A stretch of DNA of 6,570 bases from Candidatus Latescibacterota bacterium (lineage in GTDB: Bacteria > Latescibacterota > 4484-107 > B68-G9), in contig DTXA01000499.1 in the NCBI GenBank assembly GCA_012962735.1, forward strand, positions 1-6,570. The letters run 5' to 3'. A program made the position numbers and the translations under genes. Positions 1 through 5,334 of this stretch are shown here, piece by piece. The notes beneath the pieces are model-generated. The model was not told the origin of the DNA and made no database searches. It saw nothing but the letters and a program-made list of their open reading frames with translations. How positions within the stretch are numbered: the first letter of the stretch is position 1; every line of letters starts with the position of its first letter.

Positions 1-807
1 GCCTAAGGAGCGGAAGTCCCATCCCCTACGGGAGTCCCCGAAGCCTAAGTGGGAGGAGAGGACCCCGCTCTCCCCGTCTAAGGTGACTATGGCGTCCTTC
101 ATGTGCACGTGGTACACCCTGTTCCCGAACCTCTTGAGGAACTTCACTGGGTCCACCCCCTGCCAGTGCAGGTGGGAGGGGTCGAAGTTGAACCCGAAGG
201 CCTCGTGCCCCTCTATGGCCTCCAGGGCTCGTTCTGCCGTGTAGATGTCGTAGGCTATCTCGGTGGGGTGCACCTCTAAGGCGAACTTCACCCCGTTCTC
301 GGCGAACACATCCAGTATCGGCCTCCACCTGTCGGCGAAGTCCCTGAACCCCTCCTCGACCATCCCGGGGTCCACTGGGGGGAAGAAGTACACTAAGTGC
401 CAGATGGAGGAACCTGTGAAGCCGTTGACCACCTTCACGCCCAAGTTCGCGGCCGCCTTGGCTGTCCTCTTCATCTCCTCGGCCGCCCTCTGCCTCACCC
501 CCTCCGGGTCACCGTCGCCCCACACGTGGGGGGGGAGTATTGCCTTGTGGCGCTCGTCTATGCGGTCGCACACCGCCTGGCCGGCCAGATGGTTGCTGAT
601 GGCCCAGACCTTCAGGCCATATTTGTCCAATAGGGCCAGGCGGTCCTCGCAGTACGCCTTGCTCTCCGAGCCCTTGACCACGTCGAAGTGATCGCCCCAG
701 CAGGCGAGCTCCAACCCGTCGTATCCGAAGTTCTTGGCCTTCTTGACCATCTCCTCTAAGGGCAGGTCCGCCCACTGGCCGGTGAACAAAGTTACAGGTC
801 TCGGCAT
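1..807 (-). CDS. Sugar phosphate isomerase/epimerase (TIM barrel), C-terminus outside window
   Basis: Open frame of 269 codons from ATG at 807 to the window edge without a stop, so it is 3'-truncated by the window. Translation starts MPRPVTLFTGQWADLPLEE, typical of the AP-endonuclease-2-like family of sugar phosphate isomerases/epimerases (relatives of IolE and xylose isomerase). Candidate divalent-metal and active-site residues are E178 (in ALEVHPTE), D209 and H212 (in FNFDPSHLHW), and H235 and K237 (in YHVHMKD). The last conserved barrel strand, which carries a further acidic ligand, should lie beyond position 1. The start is supported by AAGGAGG about 6 nt upstream. Such proteins isomerise or epimerise keto-sugars or inositol derivatives in the cytoplasm; the substrate cannot be read here. 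The gene is 100 nt downstream of the small ORF at 908 and probably has its own leader. Six Leu TTA codons, all in context C-TTA-G, stand out. Family call is firm, substrate unknown. Confidence 0.9.
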   Translation of the reverse strand, partial: MPRPVTLFTGQWADLPLEEMVKKAKNFGYDGLELACWGDHFDVVKGSESKAYCEDRLALLDKYGLKVWAISNHLAGQAVCDRIDERHKAILPPHVWGDGDPEGVRQRAAEEMKRTAKAAANLGVKVVNGFTGSSIWHLVYFFPPVDPGMVEEGFRDFADRWRPILDVFAENGVKFALEVHPTEIAYDIYTAERALEAIEGHEAFGFNFDPSHLHWQGVDPVKFLKRFGNRVYHVHMKDAIVTLDGESGVLSSHLGFGDSRRGWDFRSLG

Positions 808-824
808 AGCACACCTCCTTCCTT

Positions 825-882
825 CGGGGCGCCAGCCCGCCCCGGGTAAATGTCTCCCGTAACCCCGGTGGCTGGCCCGGGG
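825..882 (-). other. Two GC-rich hairpins in the leader of the epimerase gene
   Basis: On the minus strand this leader can form CCCCGG/CCGGGG (863-868 with 877-882, 8-nt loop) and then CGGGGCG/CGCCCCG (825-831 with 838-844, 6-nt loop). The second hairpin ends just before the SD of the downstream gene. Neither is followed by a U run, so they are not standard intrinsic terminators. They may be 5'-UTR structure or a by-product of high GC. Confidence 0.3.
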
Positions 883-892
883 CCACTATGTC

Positions 893-898
893 CTTATA
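893..898 (-). promoter_or_regulatory. Possible -10 box (TATAAG) for the epimerase gene
   Basis: Minus-strand TATAAG matches the sigma-70 -10 consensus at 5 of 6 positions and lies in an AT-rich pocket within GC-rich DNA, about 86 nt upstream of the ATG at 807. No good -35 box sits 16-18 nt upstream, so the call is weak. The gene could instead be read through from the bioY operon. Confidence 0.25.
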
Positions 899-907
899 TA
901 TGCTCCT

Positions 908-1072
908 TTAAAGTGAACGATCATTCCTGACCTCGGAGTGTATTCCATAGACTATGCCCAGCCTCCTGAGCACGGGCTCTATCCCGGCCTCGATCCAGTG
1001 CATACTTTCGGTCGGGAGCTTCTCGCAGTCGGTGAGGAAGTGGGTGTGGACCCACATCTCCTTAACGTCCAA
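908..1072 (-). CDS. Unrecognised 54-residue small protein, coupled to bioY
   Basis: I do not recognise this protein. The frame runs from TTG at 1072 to TAA at 910-908. The TTG is preceded by GGAG at 1079-1082 with a 6-nt gap, and the start overlaps the end of bioY by 11 nt, which suggests translational coupling. An in-frame ATG at 1057 has its SD (AAGGAG) directly abutting, so it is less likely. Third codon positions are almost all G or C until the last few codons, as in the neighbouring genes, which supports real coding. The protein is rich in His (residues 9, 11, 25, 45) with one Cys at 16 and two Trp, has no membrane segment or signal peptide, and reads like a small folded or metal-binding protein or a fragment of a larger one. 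The two alternatives are a decayed gene remnant and a genuine small protein acting with BioY. Function is unknown. Confidence 0.5.
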   Translation of the reverse strand: MDVKEMWVHTHFLTDCEKLPTESMHWIEAGIEPVLRRLGIVYGIHSEVRNDRSL

Positions 1073-1610
1073 GATGCGCTCCGGTAGCCAGTCGCTCAGC
1101 TACGTAGGCGGCCAGAAGGGCCTTTGCCATGTCTCCGGGCAGGAAGGGCAACATCCCTAAGCGGAGGAGGTCGGAGGTGGAGCGGGGGGCATGGGCTATG
1201 TGTTCGAAGTAGAACCCTAAGTACGAGACCCCCATCAGGTAGATCGCGGCCAGACCCACCGACATGGCGAGCCAAGTCCGAGCGAACCCCCTCCCCCTCA
1301 GCGCCCCCGTTATGCCGGCGGCCACCGGGAACCCGAGCAGGTACCCGAAGGTCGGGGAGAGGACCACCCCGAGCCCCCCTCCCGAGGCCGAGAGGGGCAG
1401 CCCGACCAATATGAGCCCTAAGTACACCACCTGACTGAGGACCCCCCAGCCCGGGCCCAGGACGGCCCCGGAAAGGAGCACGAAGAATACCTGGAGGGTG
1501 AGGGGCACAGGCCAGAGCGGGACCCTGATCAAGGCTCCCACCGCCGTAAGCCCTGCCATAACACCGACATAGGCGACTCTCCTGCCAGCTCTCACCATCC
1601 CTTCACCCAC
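1062..1610 (-). CDS. bioY: BioY, biotin-binding S component of an ECF transporter
   Basis: BioY is an integral membrane protein that binds biotin and, with an ECF module (EcfA, EcfA', EcfT), imports it. The 182-residue length fits the family. Hallmarks are PVPLTLQ at 34-40, the Gly-rich stretch around 77-81, SPTFGYLLGF at 85-94, YLMGVSYL at 124-131 and LPFLPGDMAKALLA at 154-167 with K163. About six hydrophobic segments are visible. Start: GTG at 1610 has GGAG 9 nt upstream; ATG at 1598 is an alternative but its purine-rich stretch abuts it. The gene overlaps the end of the MerR gene by 19 nt (7 nt with the ATG start), and its 3' end overlaps the small ORF. No ecfA or ecfT is nearby, so it must share a distant module or work alone, as has been reported for some BioY proteins. 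Its place in a plsY-gpsA operon suggests a link to biotin-dependent fatty-acid synthesis, which is inference. Confidence 0.94.
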   Translation of the reverse strand: MGEGMVRAGRRVAYVGVMAGLTAVGALIRVPLWPVPLTLQVFFVLLSGAVLGPGWGVLSQVVYLGLILVGLPLSASGGGLGVVLSPTFGYLLGFPVAAGITGALRGRGFARTWLAMSVGLAAIYLMGVSYLGFYFEHIAHAPRSTSDLLRLGMLPFLPGDMAKALLAAYVAERLATGAHLGR

Positions 1611-1948
1611 TGTAACAGGCTCCAGAGTTCGCGCTTTAGATAGGCGACGGGGTCGGAGGGGGTCATAAGTTCCTCCAAAGGCCGCTTCAGGAGCTTCCGC
1701 AGGAAGTTATAGTCCTTCAGTCTGTCTTTGGCCTCTTCTATGGTGTGCCCCTCCTCGTACAACAGCCTGCGGATGACAAGAGCGGTCTTGATGTCCCGCT
1801 CTCGGTAGGCCCGGTTCCCAGCCCTGTTCTTCTTAGGGCGGAGCACGGAGAACTCCTGCTCCCAGTAGCGCAGGGTGGACGGGCGCACACCGACCAGCTC
1901 CGCCACTTCACCTATTGAGTAGTAGACCTTGCTCAAGCCCACCCCCAT
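1592..1948 (-). CDS. MerR-family transcriptional regulator, small, cysteine-free
   Basis: A 118-residue DNA-binding protein. The winged helix-turn-helix of the MerR family is clear: YYSIGEVAELVGVRPSTLRYWE at about 9-30, then the wing with NRAGNRAYRERDI at 41-53, the hinge and second helix pair (EEGHTIEEAKDRL, 65-77), and a short C-terminal helix (about 100-115) suited to antiparallel dimerisation. There is no separate effector domain and no cysteine, so the metal-thiolate sensing of classical MerR/CueR proteins is unlikely. Start is uncertain: ATG 1948 overlaps the gpsA end by 16 nt but has GAGG only 1 nt upstream, whereas GTG 1942 has the same GAGG 7 nt upstream and TTG 1936 is also possible. 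It lies between gpsA and bioY in one overlapping operon and may autoregulate it or control lipid/biotin genes, though the sequence does not show a target. MerR operators (dyads within long 19-bp promoter spacers) were not seen. Confidence 0.9.
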   Translation of the reverse strand: MGVGLSKVYYSIGEVAELVGVRPSTLRYWEQEFSVLRPKKNRAGNRAYRERDIKTALVIRRLLYEEGHTIEEAKDRLKDYNFLRKLLKRPLEELMTPSDPVAYLKRELWSLLQWVKGW

Positions 1949-2946
1949 ACCTCGGGCCTGGGCTGGCGAAGCATCAGCTCTTCAACAGCCCTTTTGGGGT
2001 CGCATCCCTCGAACAGCACCTGATACACCTTCTCCGCTATTGGCATCTCGACCCCATAGCGGCCGGCCAGCTCCCTGACAGCCGACGTCGTGCGCACCCC
2101 CTCGGCCACCATGACCATCTTCCCTAAGACCTCCTCCAGCTTCTGCCCCCTCCCTATCTGCTCCCCTACGTACCTGTTTCTGCTGTGCCGGCTGATGCAG
2201 GTGGCTATAAGGTCCCCCACGCCTGAAAGGCCGGCGAAGGTCTGGGGCTGGGCCCCCATAGCGACGCCAAGCCTTGTGATCTCGGCCAGTCCCCTGGCCA
2301 TCAGGGCGCCCCTTGCGTTGTCCCCCAGGCCGAGTCCGTCGCAGATTCCGACCGCAATGGCTATCACGTTCTTCAGGGCGCCGCCGAGCTCGACTCCCAC
2401 CACATCGTCGCTGGTGTAGACCCTGAAGCGAGGGCAGAAGAAGGCCTCCTGCACTGCCCGGGCTGTCTGCTGGGATTTGGACGCCACCACCACCGAGGTG
2501 GGCATCCCACGACCCACTTCCTCCGCATGGCTGGGGCCGGAAAGGACAGCGAGGGTCTCCGGCGTCGCTCCTGGAAGTTCCTCCAGCAGAACCTCCGACA
2601 TCCTCTTCAGACTCCCCTCCTCTATCCCCTTGGCCACGCTCACCACGACCTTCCCTCTCCCCTCGCTTATTTCGCGCACCTTCCGGGCCACAGAGCGCAT
2701 GTACTGCGAGGGCACTGCGAATACCCACATCCGGGCATCCAAGACGGCATCGGCCATGTCCCAGGAGATTTTCACCCTTTCGGGGATCAGCACTCCCGGG
2801 AGGAAAACCCTGTTCTCCCGGATGGACCTGGCCTCCTCGGCCAGGTCCTTCTCCCTCTGCCAGAGGTAGACCTCGTGGCCCCTCCAGGCCAGCAGCACGC
2901 TCAGGGCCGTGCCCCAACCTCCCGCTCCCACGATCGCTATCCTCAC
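1933..2946 (-). CDS. gpsA: NAD(P)+-dependent glycerol-3-phosphate dehydrogenase
   Basis: Cytoplasmic enzyme that reduces dihydroxyacetone phosphate to sn-glycerol-3-phosphate, the backbone for phospholipids. At 337 residues it is full length. The N-terminal Rossmann fold has GAGGWGTA at 7-14 and the VPSQ loop at 78-81; SVAKGIE (103-109, K106) and LSGPSHAEEV (135-144) follow. The C-terminal helical domain holds ELGGALKNV (186-194) with the catalytic lysine K192, GLGDNARGALMARGLAEI (206-223), the SGVGDL segment (241-246) and SRNR (255-258). No key residue is missing. Start is GTG at 2946, whose GTGA overlaps the plsY stop, with AGGAGG 5 nt upstream inside plsY. This gives strong translational coupling, and gpsA next to plsY is a common bacterial pairing because PlsY uses the GpsA product. 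The stop overlaps the MerR gene. Confidence 0.98.
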   Translation of the reverse strand: MRIAIVGAGGWGTALSVLLAWRGHEVYLWQREKDLAEEARSIRENRVFLPGVLIPERVKISWDMADAVLDARMWVFAVPSQYMRSVARKVREISEGRGKVVVSVAKGIEEGSLKRMSEVLLEELPGATPETLAVLSGPSHAEEVGRGMPTSVVVASKSQQTARAVQEAFFCPRFRVYTSDDVVGVELGGALKNVIAIAVGICDGLGLGDNARGALMARGLAEITRLGVAMGAQPQTFAGLSGVGDLIATCISRHSRNRYVGEQIGRGQKLEEVLGKMVMVAEGVRTTSAVRELAGRYGVEMPIAEKVYQVLFEGCDPKRAVEELMLRQPRPEVWGWA

Positions 2947-3548
2947 TTCTTCCTCCTGAACCTGTGCTCTTCACCTCTCAGGAGCCTTTGTATGTTGGGC
3001 CGGTGGCGGAGGATTATAAGGGCGCACACGAGGGCGGAGAGCCCCAAAAGCCCGTCTGAGACCGGAACCCCAAGTTCCCGTTGCACCACCAGGCTCAGGG
3101 GGAAGGCCACGGCCGCGGATATGGAACCGAGGGATACGTACTTGGTAGAGAATGCCACGACCGACCAGACGACGACGGCCACGAGGACCCCCAACGGGGC
3201 CAGGCCCGTCAACGCACCGGCTGCGGTGAGCACCCCCCTCCCACCCCTGAAGCCCCCGAATATAGGCCACATATGGCCGACTACGGCGGCCAGGCCGCAG
3301 AGGATCGGGCCCCAGGCCAAAGGCCCGGCCAGGTGGGAGGCTAAGGCCACGGCCGCAAGCCCCTTCCCGAAATCTGTTATGCCCACTGGGAGGGCGTACT
3401 TCCACCCCAGGACCCTGTAGACGTTAGTAGCTCCGGGGTTTCCGCTTCCGTGCTCCCTTATGTCGATCCCCTTGAGCCTCGGGACCCAGAGCCCTGGGAC
3501 GAGGGAGCCAAGTAGGTAGCTCAGCAGAAAGGCCAAGATAAGAGACAT
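2943..3548 (-). CDS. plsY: Glycerol-3-phosphate acyltransferase PlsY (acyl-phosphate dependent)
   Basis: Membrane enzyme that transfers an acyl group from acyl-phosphate (made by PlsX) to glycerol-3-phosphate, giving lysophosphatidate. The 201-residue protein has several membrane segments and the three family motifs: GSGNPGATN at 34-42, DFGKG at 59-63, and GHMWPIFGGFRGGRGV at 91-106. The C-terminal RHRPNIQRLLRGEE (181-194) is also typical. In motif 3 the usual GGKG is GGRG (R104), a conservative change. Start: ATG 3548 gives the standard MSLILAFLLSYLLGSL beginning and has AAGGA 6 nt upstream; TTG 3566 and ATG 3554 are in frame but have worse SD placement. It is the first gene of the plsY-gpsA-merR-bioY-small-ORF operon and is divergent from the CAP-domain gene. 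No plsX is seen. Confidence 0.97.
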   Translation of the reverse strand: MSLILAFLLSYLLGSLVPGLWVPRLKGIDIREHGSGNPGATNVYRVLGWKYALPVGITDFGKGLAAVALASHLAGPLAWGPILCGLAAVVGHMWPIFGGFRGGRGVLTAAGALTGLAPLGVLVAVVVWSVVAFSTKYVSLGSISAAVAFPLSLVVQRELGVPVSDGLLGLSALVCALIILRHRPNIQRLLRGEEHRFRRKK

Positions 3549-3611
3549 GTCCATTCCTTCCCCCAAGGGACCCTGCTTTTTCCTTGGACCGGGAGATCGT
3601 CCACTTTTGGG

Positions 3612-3640
3612 TTGATTTTTCGCCTGTTTGGCCCGATATT
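3612..3640 (+). promoter_or_regulatory. Sigma-70-like promoter for the CAP-domain gene
   Basis: TTGATT (3612-3617), 17-nt spacer, GATATT (3635-3640); each hexamer matches consensus at 4 of 6. The predicted start near 3647 would leave a leader of about 24 nt containing GGAG, 7 nt before the ATG at 3671. This makes the upstream in-frame ATG at 3584 an unlikely start. Confidence 0.5.
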
Positions 3641-3644
3641 AACA
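3636..3644 (-). promoter_or_regulatory. Possible extended -10 promoter for the plsY operon
   Basis: Minus-strand TGTTAATAT (TGn plus TAATAT, 4 of 6) lies about 90 nt upstream of the plsY ATG. It occupies the same AT-rich patch as the -10 of the divergent CAP-gene promoter, so the two polymerases would compete. No convincing -35 box is seen. Confidence 0.3.
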
Positions 3645-3670
3645 TCTGTGGGAAGTGCCGGAGCATATAT

Positions 3671-4573
3671 ATGCGCCAGAGCTTCCGCATAGGCATCCTG
3701 GTCCTCGTGGCCTTCTTGCGCTGCGCGCCCGGGCAGGGGATAATGGCCCGGCACGTGGAGACGCTCAAGAAGGAGCTGCTCTCCCAGATAAACCGGGACC
3801 GGGCCCGATACGGCCTCTCCCCACTCCGTTGGGACGGGAGGGCTTCCCGGGTGGCCGAGGCGCACGCCCGGGAGATGCTCCGGGAGAGGTACTTTTCCCA
3901 TTGGGATCTATCCGGCCGAAAGCCCTACCAACGATACGCCTTGGCAGGAGGGACTGAGTACAACGCGGAGAACCTTGGGTTCGCATCCTGCCGTCCATCC
4001 GGACCCGGGGACCACATCAACGTGCGTCGGGCCGTATTTGAGAGCTACAGGGGGATGCTGGCTGAGAAACCCCCTAACGACGGCCACCGGAGGTCCATAC
4101 TGAACCCCCATCACACCCACGTGGGCATCGGCCTGGCCTTCGATGCGGGCCGGGTGTACATCGCCCAGCTCTTCTTGAGCCGATATGTGGACTTCAGTCC
4201 CCCCCCTCCGCAGAGGGCCCGGATGGATGAGGAAAGGGTTTACCTCTCGGGGAGGATTTTGAAAAAGGGCTATTCCCTGCATGCCGTCCTCGTCTTCCAC
4301 GAACCCCTCCCTGAGCCCCTGTCCCTCTGGGAGCTCGACCGTTTACCAAGGTGGTACACCCTCCCCGAGGAGAAGATGGAACTTCGGCCGCTTCTGCCCC
4401 CGCGCAAACGATACCGGGACGGCTCCCGGGGGAAGATCGAGGTGGAGGGTCGAAAGTTCCGCTTCCCGATTCCTTTCTTCAATGGACCGGGGGTGTACAC
4501 CGCCGTAGCCTTCCTGAAGGACCCCAAGGGCACCGCATTCCCGGCTACCGAGGTCTGCATAGAGGTCAGGTAA
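3671..4573 (+). CDS. Exported CAP/SCP-domain protein with C-terminal beta domain
   Basis: A 300-residue protein with an N-terminal export signal or anchor: MRQSFR, then hydrophobic residues 7-16. C18 could suggest a lipoprotein, but R17 breaks the lipobox. The CAP domain (Pfam CAP, cysteine-rich secretory/antigen 5/PR-1 fold) spans about 30-176: LLSQINRDRARYGLSPLRWD at 36-55, FSH at 75-77 (H77), AEN at 99-101 (E100), NDGHRRSILNP at 136-146 (H139), then HVGIGLAFD. These His and Glu residues are the usual CAP cavity ligands. Residues 178-300 form a separate, Pro-rich then beta-rich domain ending GPGVYTAVAFLKDPKG and EVCIEVR, like the Ig-like tails on other bacterial CAP proteins. The start is ATG 3671 (GGAG 7 nt upstream, promoter just before, signal peptide at once); ATG 3584 would put 29 odd residues before the signal. 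It is the only complete rightward gene here. The role of bacterial CAP proteins is mostly unknown, and none is assigned. Confidence 0.9.
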   Translation: MRQSFRIGILVLVAFLRCAPGQGIMARHVETLKKELLSQINRDRARYGLSPLRWDGRASRVAEAHAREMLRERYFSHWDLSGRKPYQRYALAGGTEYNAENLGFASCRPSGPGDHINVRRAVFESYRGMLAEKPPNDGHRRSILNPHHTHVGIGLAFDAGRVYIAQLFLSRYVDFSPPPPQRARMDEERVYLSGRILKKGYSLHAVLVFHEPLPEPLSLWELDRLPRWYTLPEEKMELRPLLPPRKRYRDGSRGKIEVEGRKFRFPIPFFNGPGVYTAVAFLKDPKGTAFPATEVCIEVR

Positions 4574-4577
4574 CCCT

Positions 4578-4608
4578 TATAGCCCCAAAAAGTCCTTCGC
4601 TCAGATAC
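4578..4608 (+). repeat. Dispersed repeat, copy A (31 nt)
   Basis: The stretch TATAGCCCCAAAAAGTCCTT followed by CGCTCAGATAC matches copy B at 6535-6570 at 29 of 31 positions, except that copy B carries 5 extra bases (a tandem TTCGC). Copy A fills the gap between the convergent ends of the CAP gene (stop at 4573) and dtd (stop at 4624). It has no strong hairpin; AAAGT/ACTTT is the only short stem. Confidence 0.75.
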
Positions 4609-4623
4609 TTTCCACAGGATCTA

Positions 4624-5061
4624 TCATCTCTCTAAAATCAGGGTCACGGGGCCTTCGTTCTCTATCTCTACCAACATCCTCGCGCCGAACTCCCCGGTCC
4701 GCACAGGTACGCCCTCGGCCTTCAGTGTCTCCACCAAGGTCCGGTACAGGGCCTCGGCCTCCTGCAGGGGAGCGGCCTCGGTGAAGCTGGGCCGCATCCC
4801 CTTCCTCGTGTCCCCATACAGGGTGAACTGGGAGACCACGAGGGCCTCTCCGCCGATATCGAGCAGGGAGAGGTTCATCTTGCCCTCCCCGTCCTCGAAA
4901 ATCCGCAGCCCGGAGCATCTGTGGGCCAACCACCTGGCGTCCTCGTGGCTGTCCCCCCGCCTGACGCCCACCAACAGCACCATACCCCGGCCGATCTCCC
5001 CCTTCACCTCATCCCTCACCCAAACCTTCGCCCTCCTGACACGCTGGAGCACGATGCGCAT
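4624..5061 (-). CDS. dtd: D-aminoacyl-tRNA deacylase
   Basis: Cytoplasmic homodimeric proofreading enzyme that hydrolyses the ester bond of D-aminoacyl-tRNAs (and Gly-tRNA-Ala), recycling tRNA and keeping D-amino acids out of protein. The 145-residue length is standard. It begins MRIVLQRVRRAKV, a canonical start. The SQFTLYGDTRKGMRPSF motif covers 77-93, and the Gly-cisPro element is in NEGPVT at 135-140 (G137, P138), where most family members have NDGPVT. Start ATG 5061 directly follows the TAG of the upstream membrane-protein gene (no gap), and its AAGGAGG (5068-5074) lies inside that gene 6 nt before the ATG, so translation is probably coupled. It is the last gene of the three-gene leftward operon and converges on the CAP gene. 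Confidence 0.97.
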   Translation of the reverse strand: MRIVLQRVRRAKVWVRDEVKGEIGRGMVLLVGVRRGDSHEDARWLAHRCSGLRIFEDGEGKMNLSLLDIGGEALVVSQFTLYGDTRKGMRPSFTEAAPLQEAEALYRTLVETLKAEGVPVRTGEFGARMLVEIENEGPVTLILER

Positions 5062-5334
5062 CTAAGACCTCCTTCGTAACAGCAGGAAATGCCCTATACG
5101 GGCCTCGTAAAGGTATCCCCCGATGTAAAAAGGGTCCGCCCTGAGTCGCCTCAGGAACCTCTCCCTAACGCCGAATATGGACAGGACGAGCCACGGCCCC
5201 AGCCACCAGGCGGTCTCCCCACAGGCAAAAAGCCCCTGGTCCAAGCCCAGGGGCTCCCCCCAACGCACGTACTGCAGGAACAGGAACTCCACCCCCAGCC
5301 CCACAACCAGGACCGGGAATGCCCACTTCCTCAC
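5062..5334 (-). CDS. Unrecognised 90-residue membrane protein
   Basis: No family recognised. Two hydrophobic segments are visible: about residues 5-23 (FPVLVVGLGVEFLFLQYV) and 43-57 (WWLGPWLVLSIFGV). The loop between them is short and acidic (E27, D32, E40). The C-terminal 33 residues are very basic and aromatic (RERFLRRLR, then LLLRRRS), which predicts a cytoplasmic tail and, by the positive-inside rule, a helical-hairpin topology with both ends inside. Start GTG 5334 overlaps the stop of the upstream oxidoreductase gene as GTGA, with GGAGG at 5342-5346 and a 7-nt gap. The tail codons also carry the SD for dtd. Coding is supported by the tight junctions on both sides and the lack of any gap otherwise. 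Function unknown; it may be lineage-specific. Confidence 0.7.
   Translation of the reverse strand: MRKWAFPVLVVGLGVEFLFLQYVRWGEPLGLDQGLFACGETAWWLGPWLVLSIFGVRERFLRRLRADPFYIGGYLYEARIGHFLLLRRRS

Noticed and set aside
893..905. Archaeal TATA box at CATATATAAGG
   Set aside because: PlsY, GpsA, BioY, SD-led genes and clear -35/-10 pairs elsewhere in the window make it bacterial.
1982..2974. Long leftward open frame (330 codons) in another frame of gpsA
   Set aside because: It has Gly/Arg-rich low-complexity translation, whereas the gpsA frame has every catalytic motif.
2527..3420. Long rightward open frame (297 codons) across gpsA and plsY
   Set aside because: It is antisense to two well-supported genes with all family motifs. 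Its composition (Pro, Arg, Gly, Ser-rich) and lack of domain features are typical of a shadow frame in GC-rich DNA.
3584..3670. Longer CAP protein from ATG 3584
   Set aside because: It would place 29 unusual residues before the signal peptide and start upstream of the predicted promoter. ATG 3671 has GGAG at 7 nt.
3663..3674. Perfect 12-bp palindrome GCATATATATGC over the CAP start codon
   Set aside because: It is mostly an AT dinucleotide run with no flanking symmetry, so chance is a sufficient explanation.
3671..3730. CAP protein as a lipoprotein with C18 as lipidation site
   Set aside because: The residues before C18 (AFLR) do not fit the lipobox, since Arg at -1 is not tolerated. A plain signal peptide or anchor is safer.
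4574..4623. Intrinsic terminator between the convergent CAP and dtd genes
   Set aside because: There is a T run (minus strand, about 4587-4592) but no GC-rich stem before it in either direction; only a 5-bp AAAGT/ACTTT stem is available.
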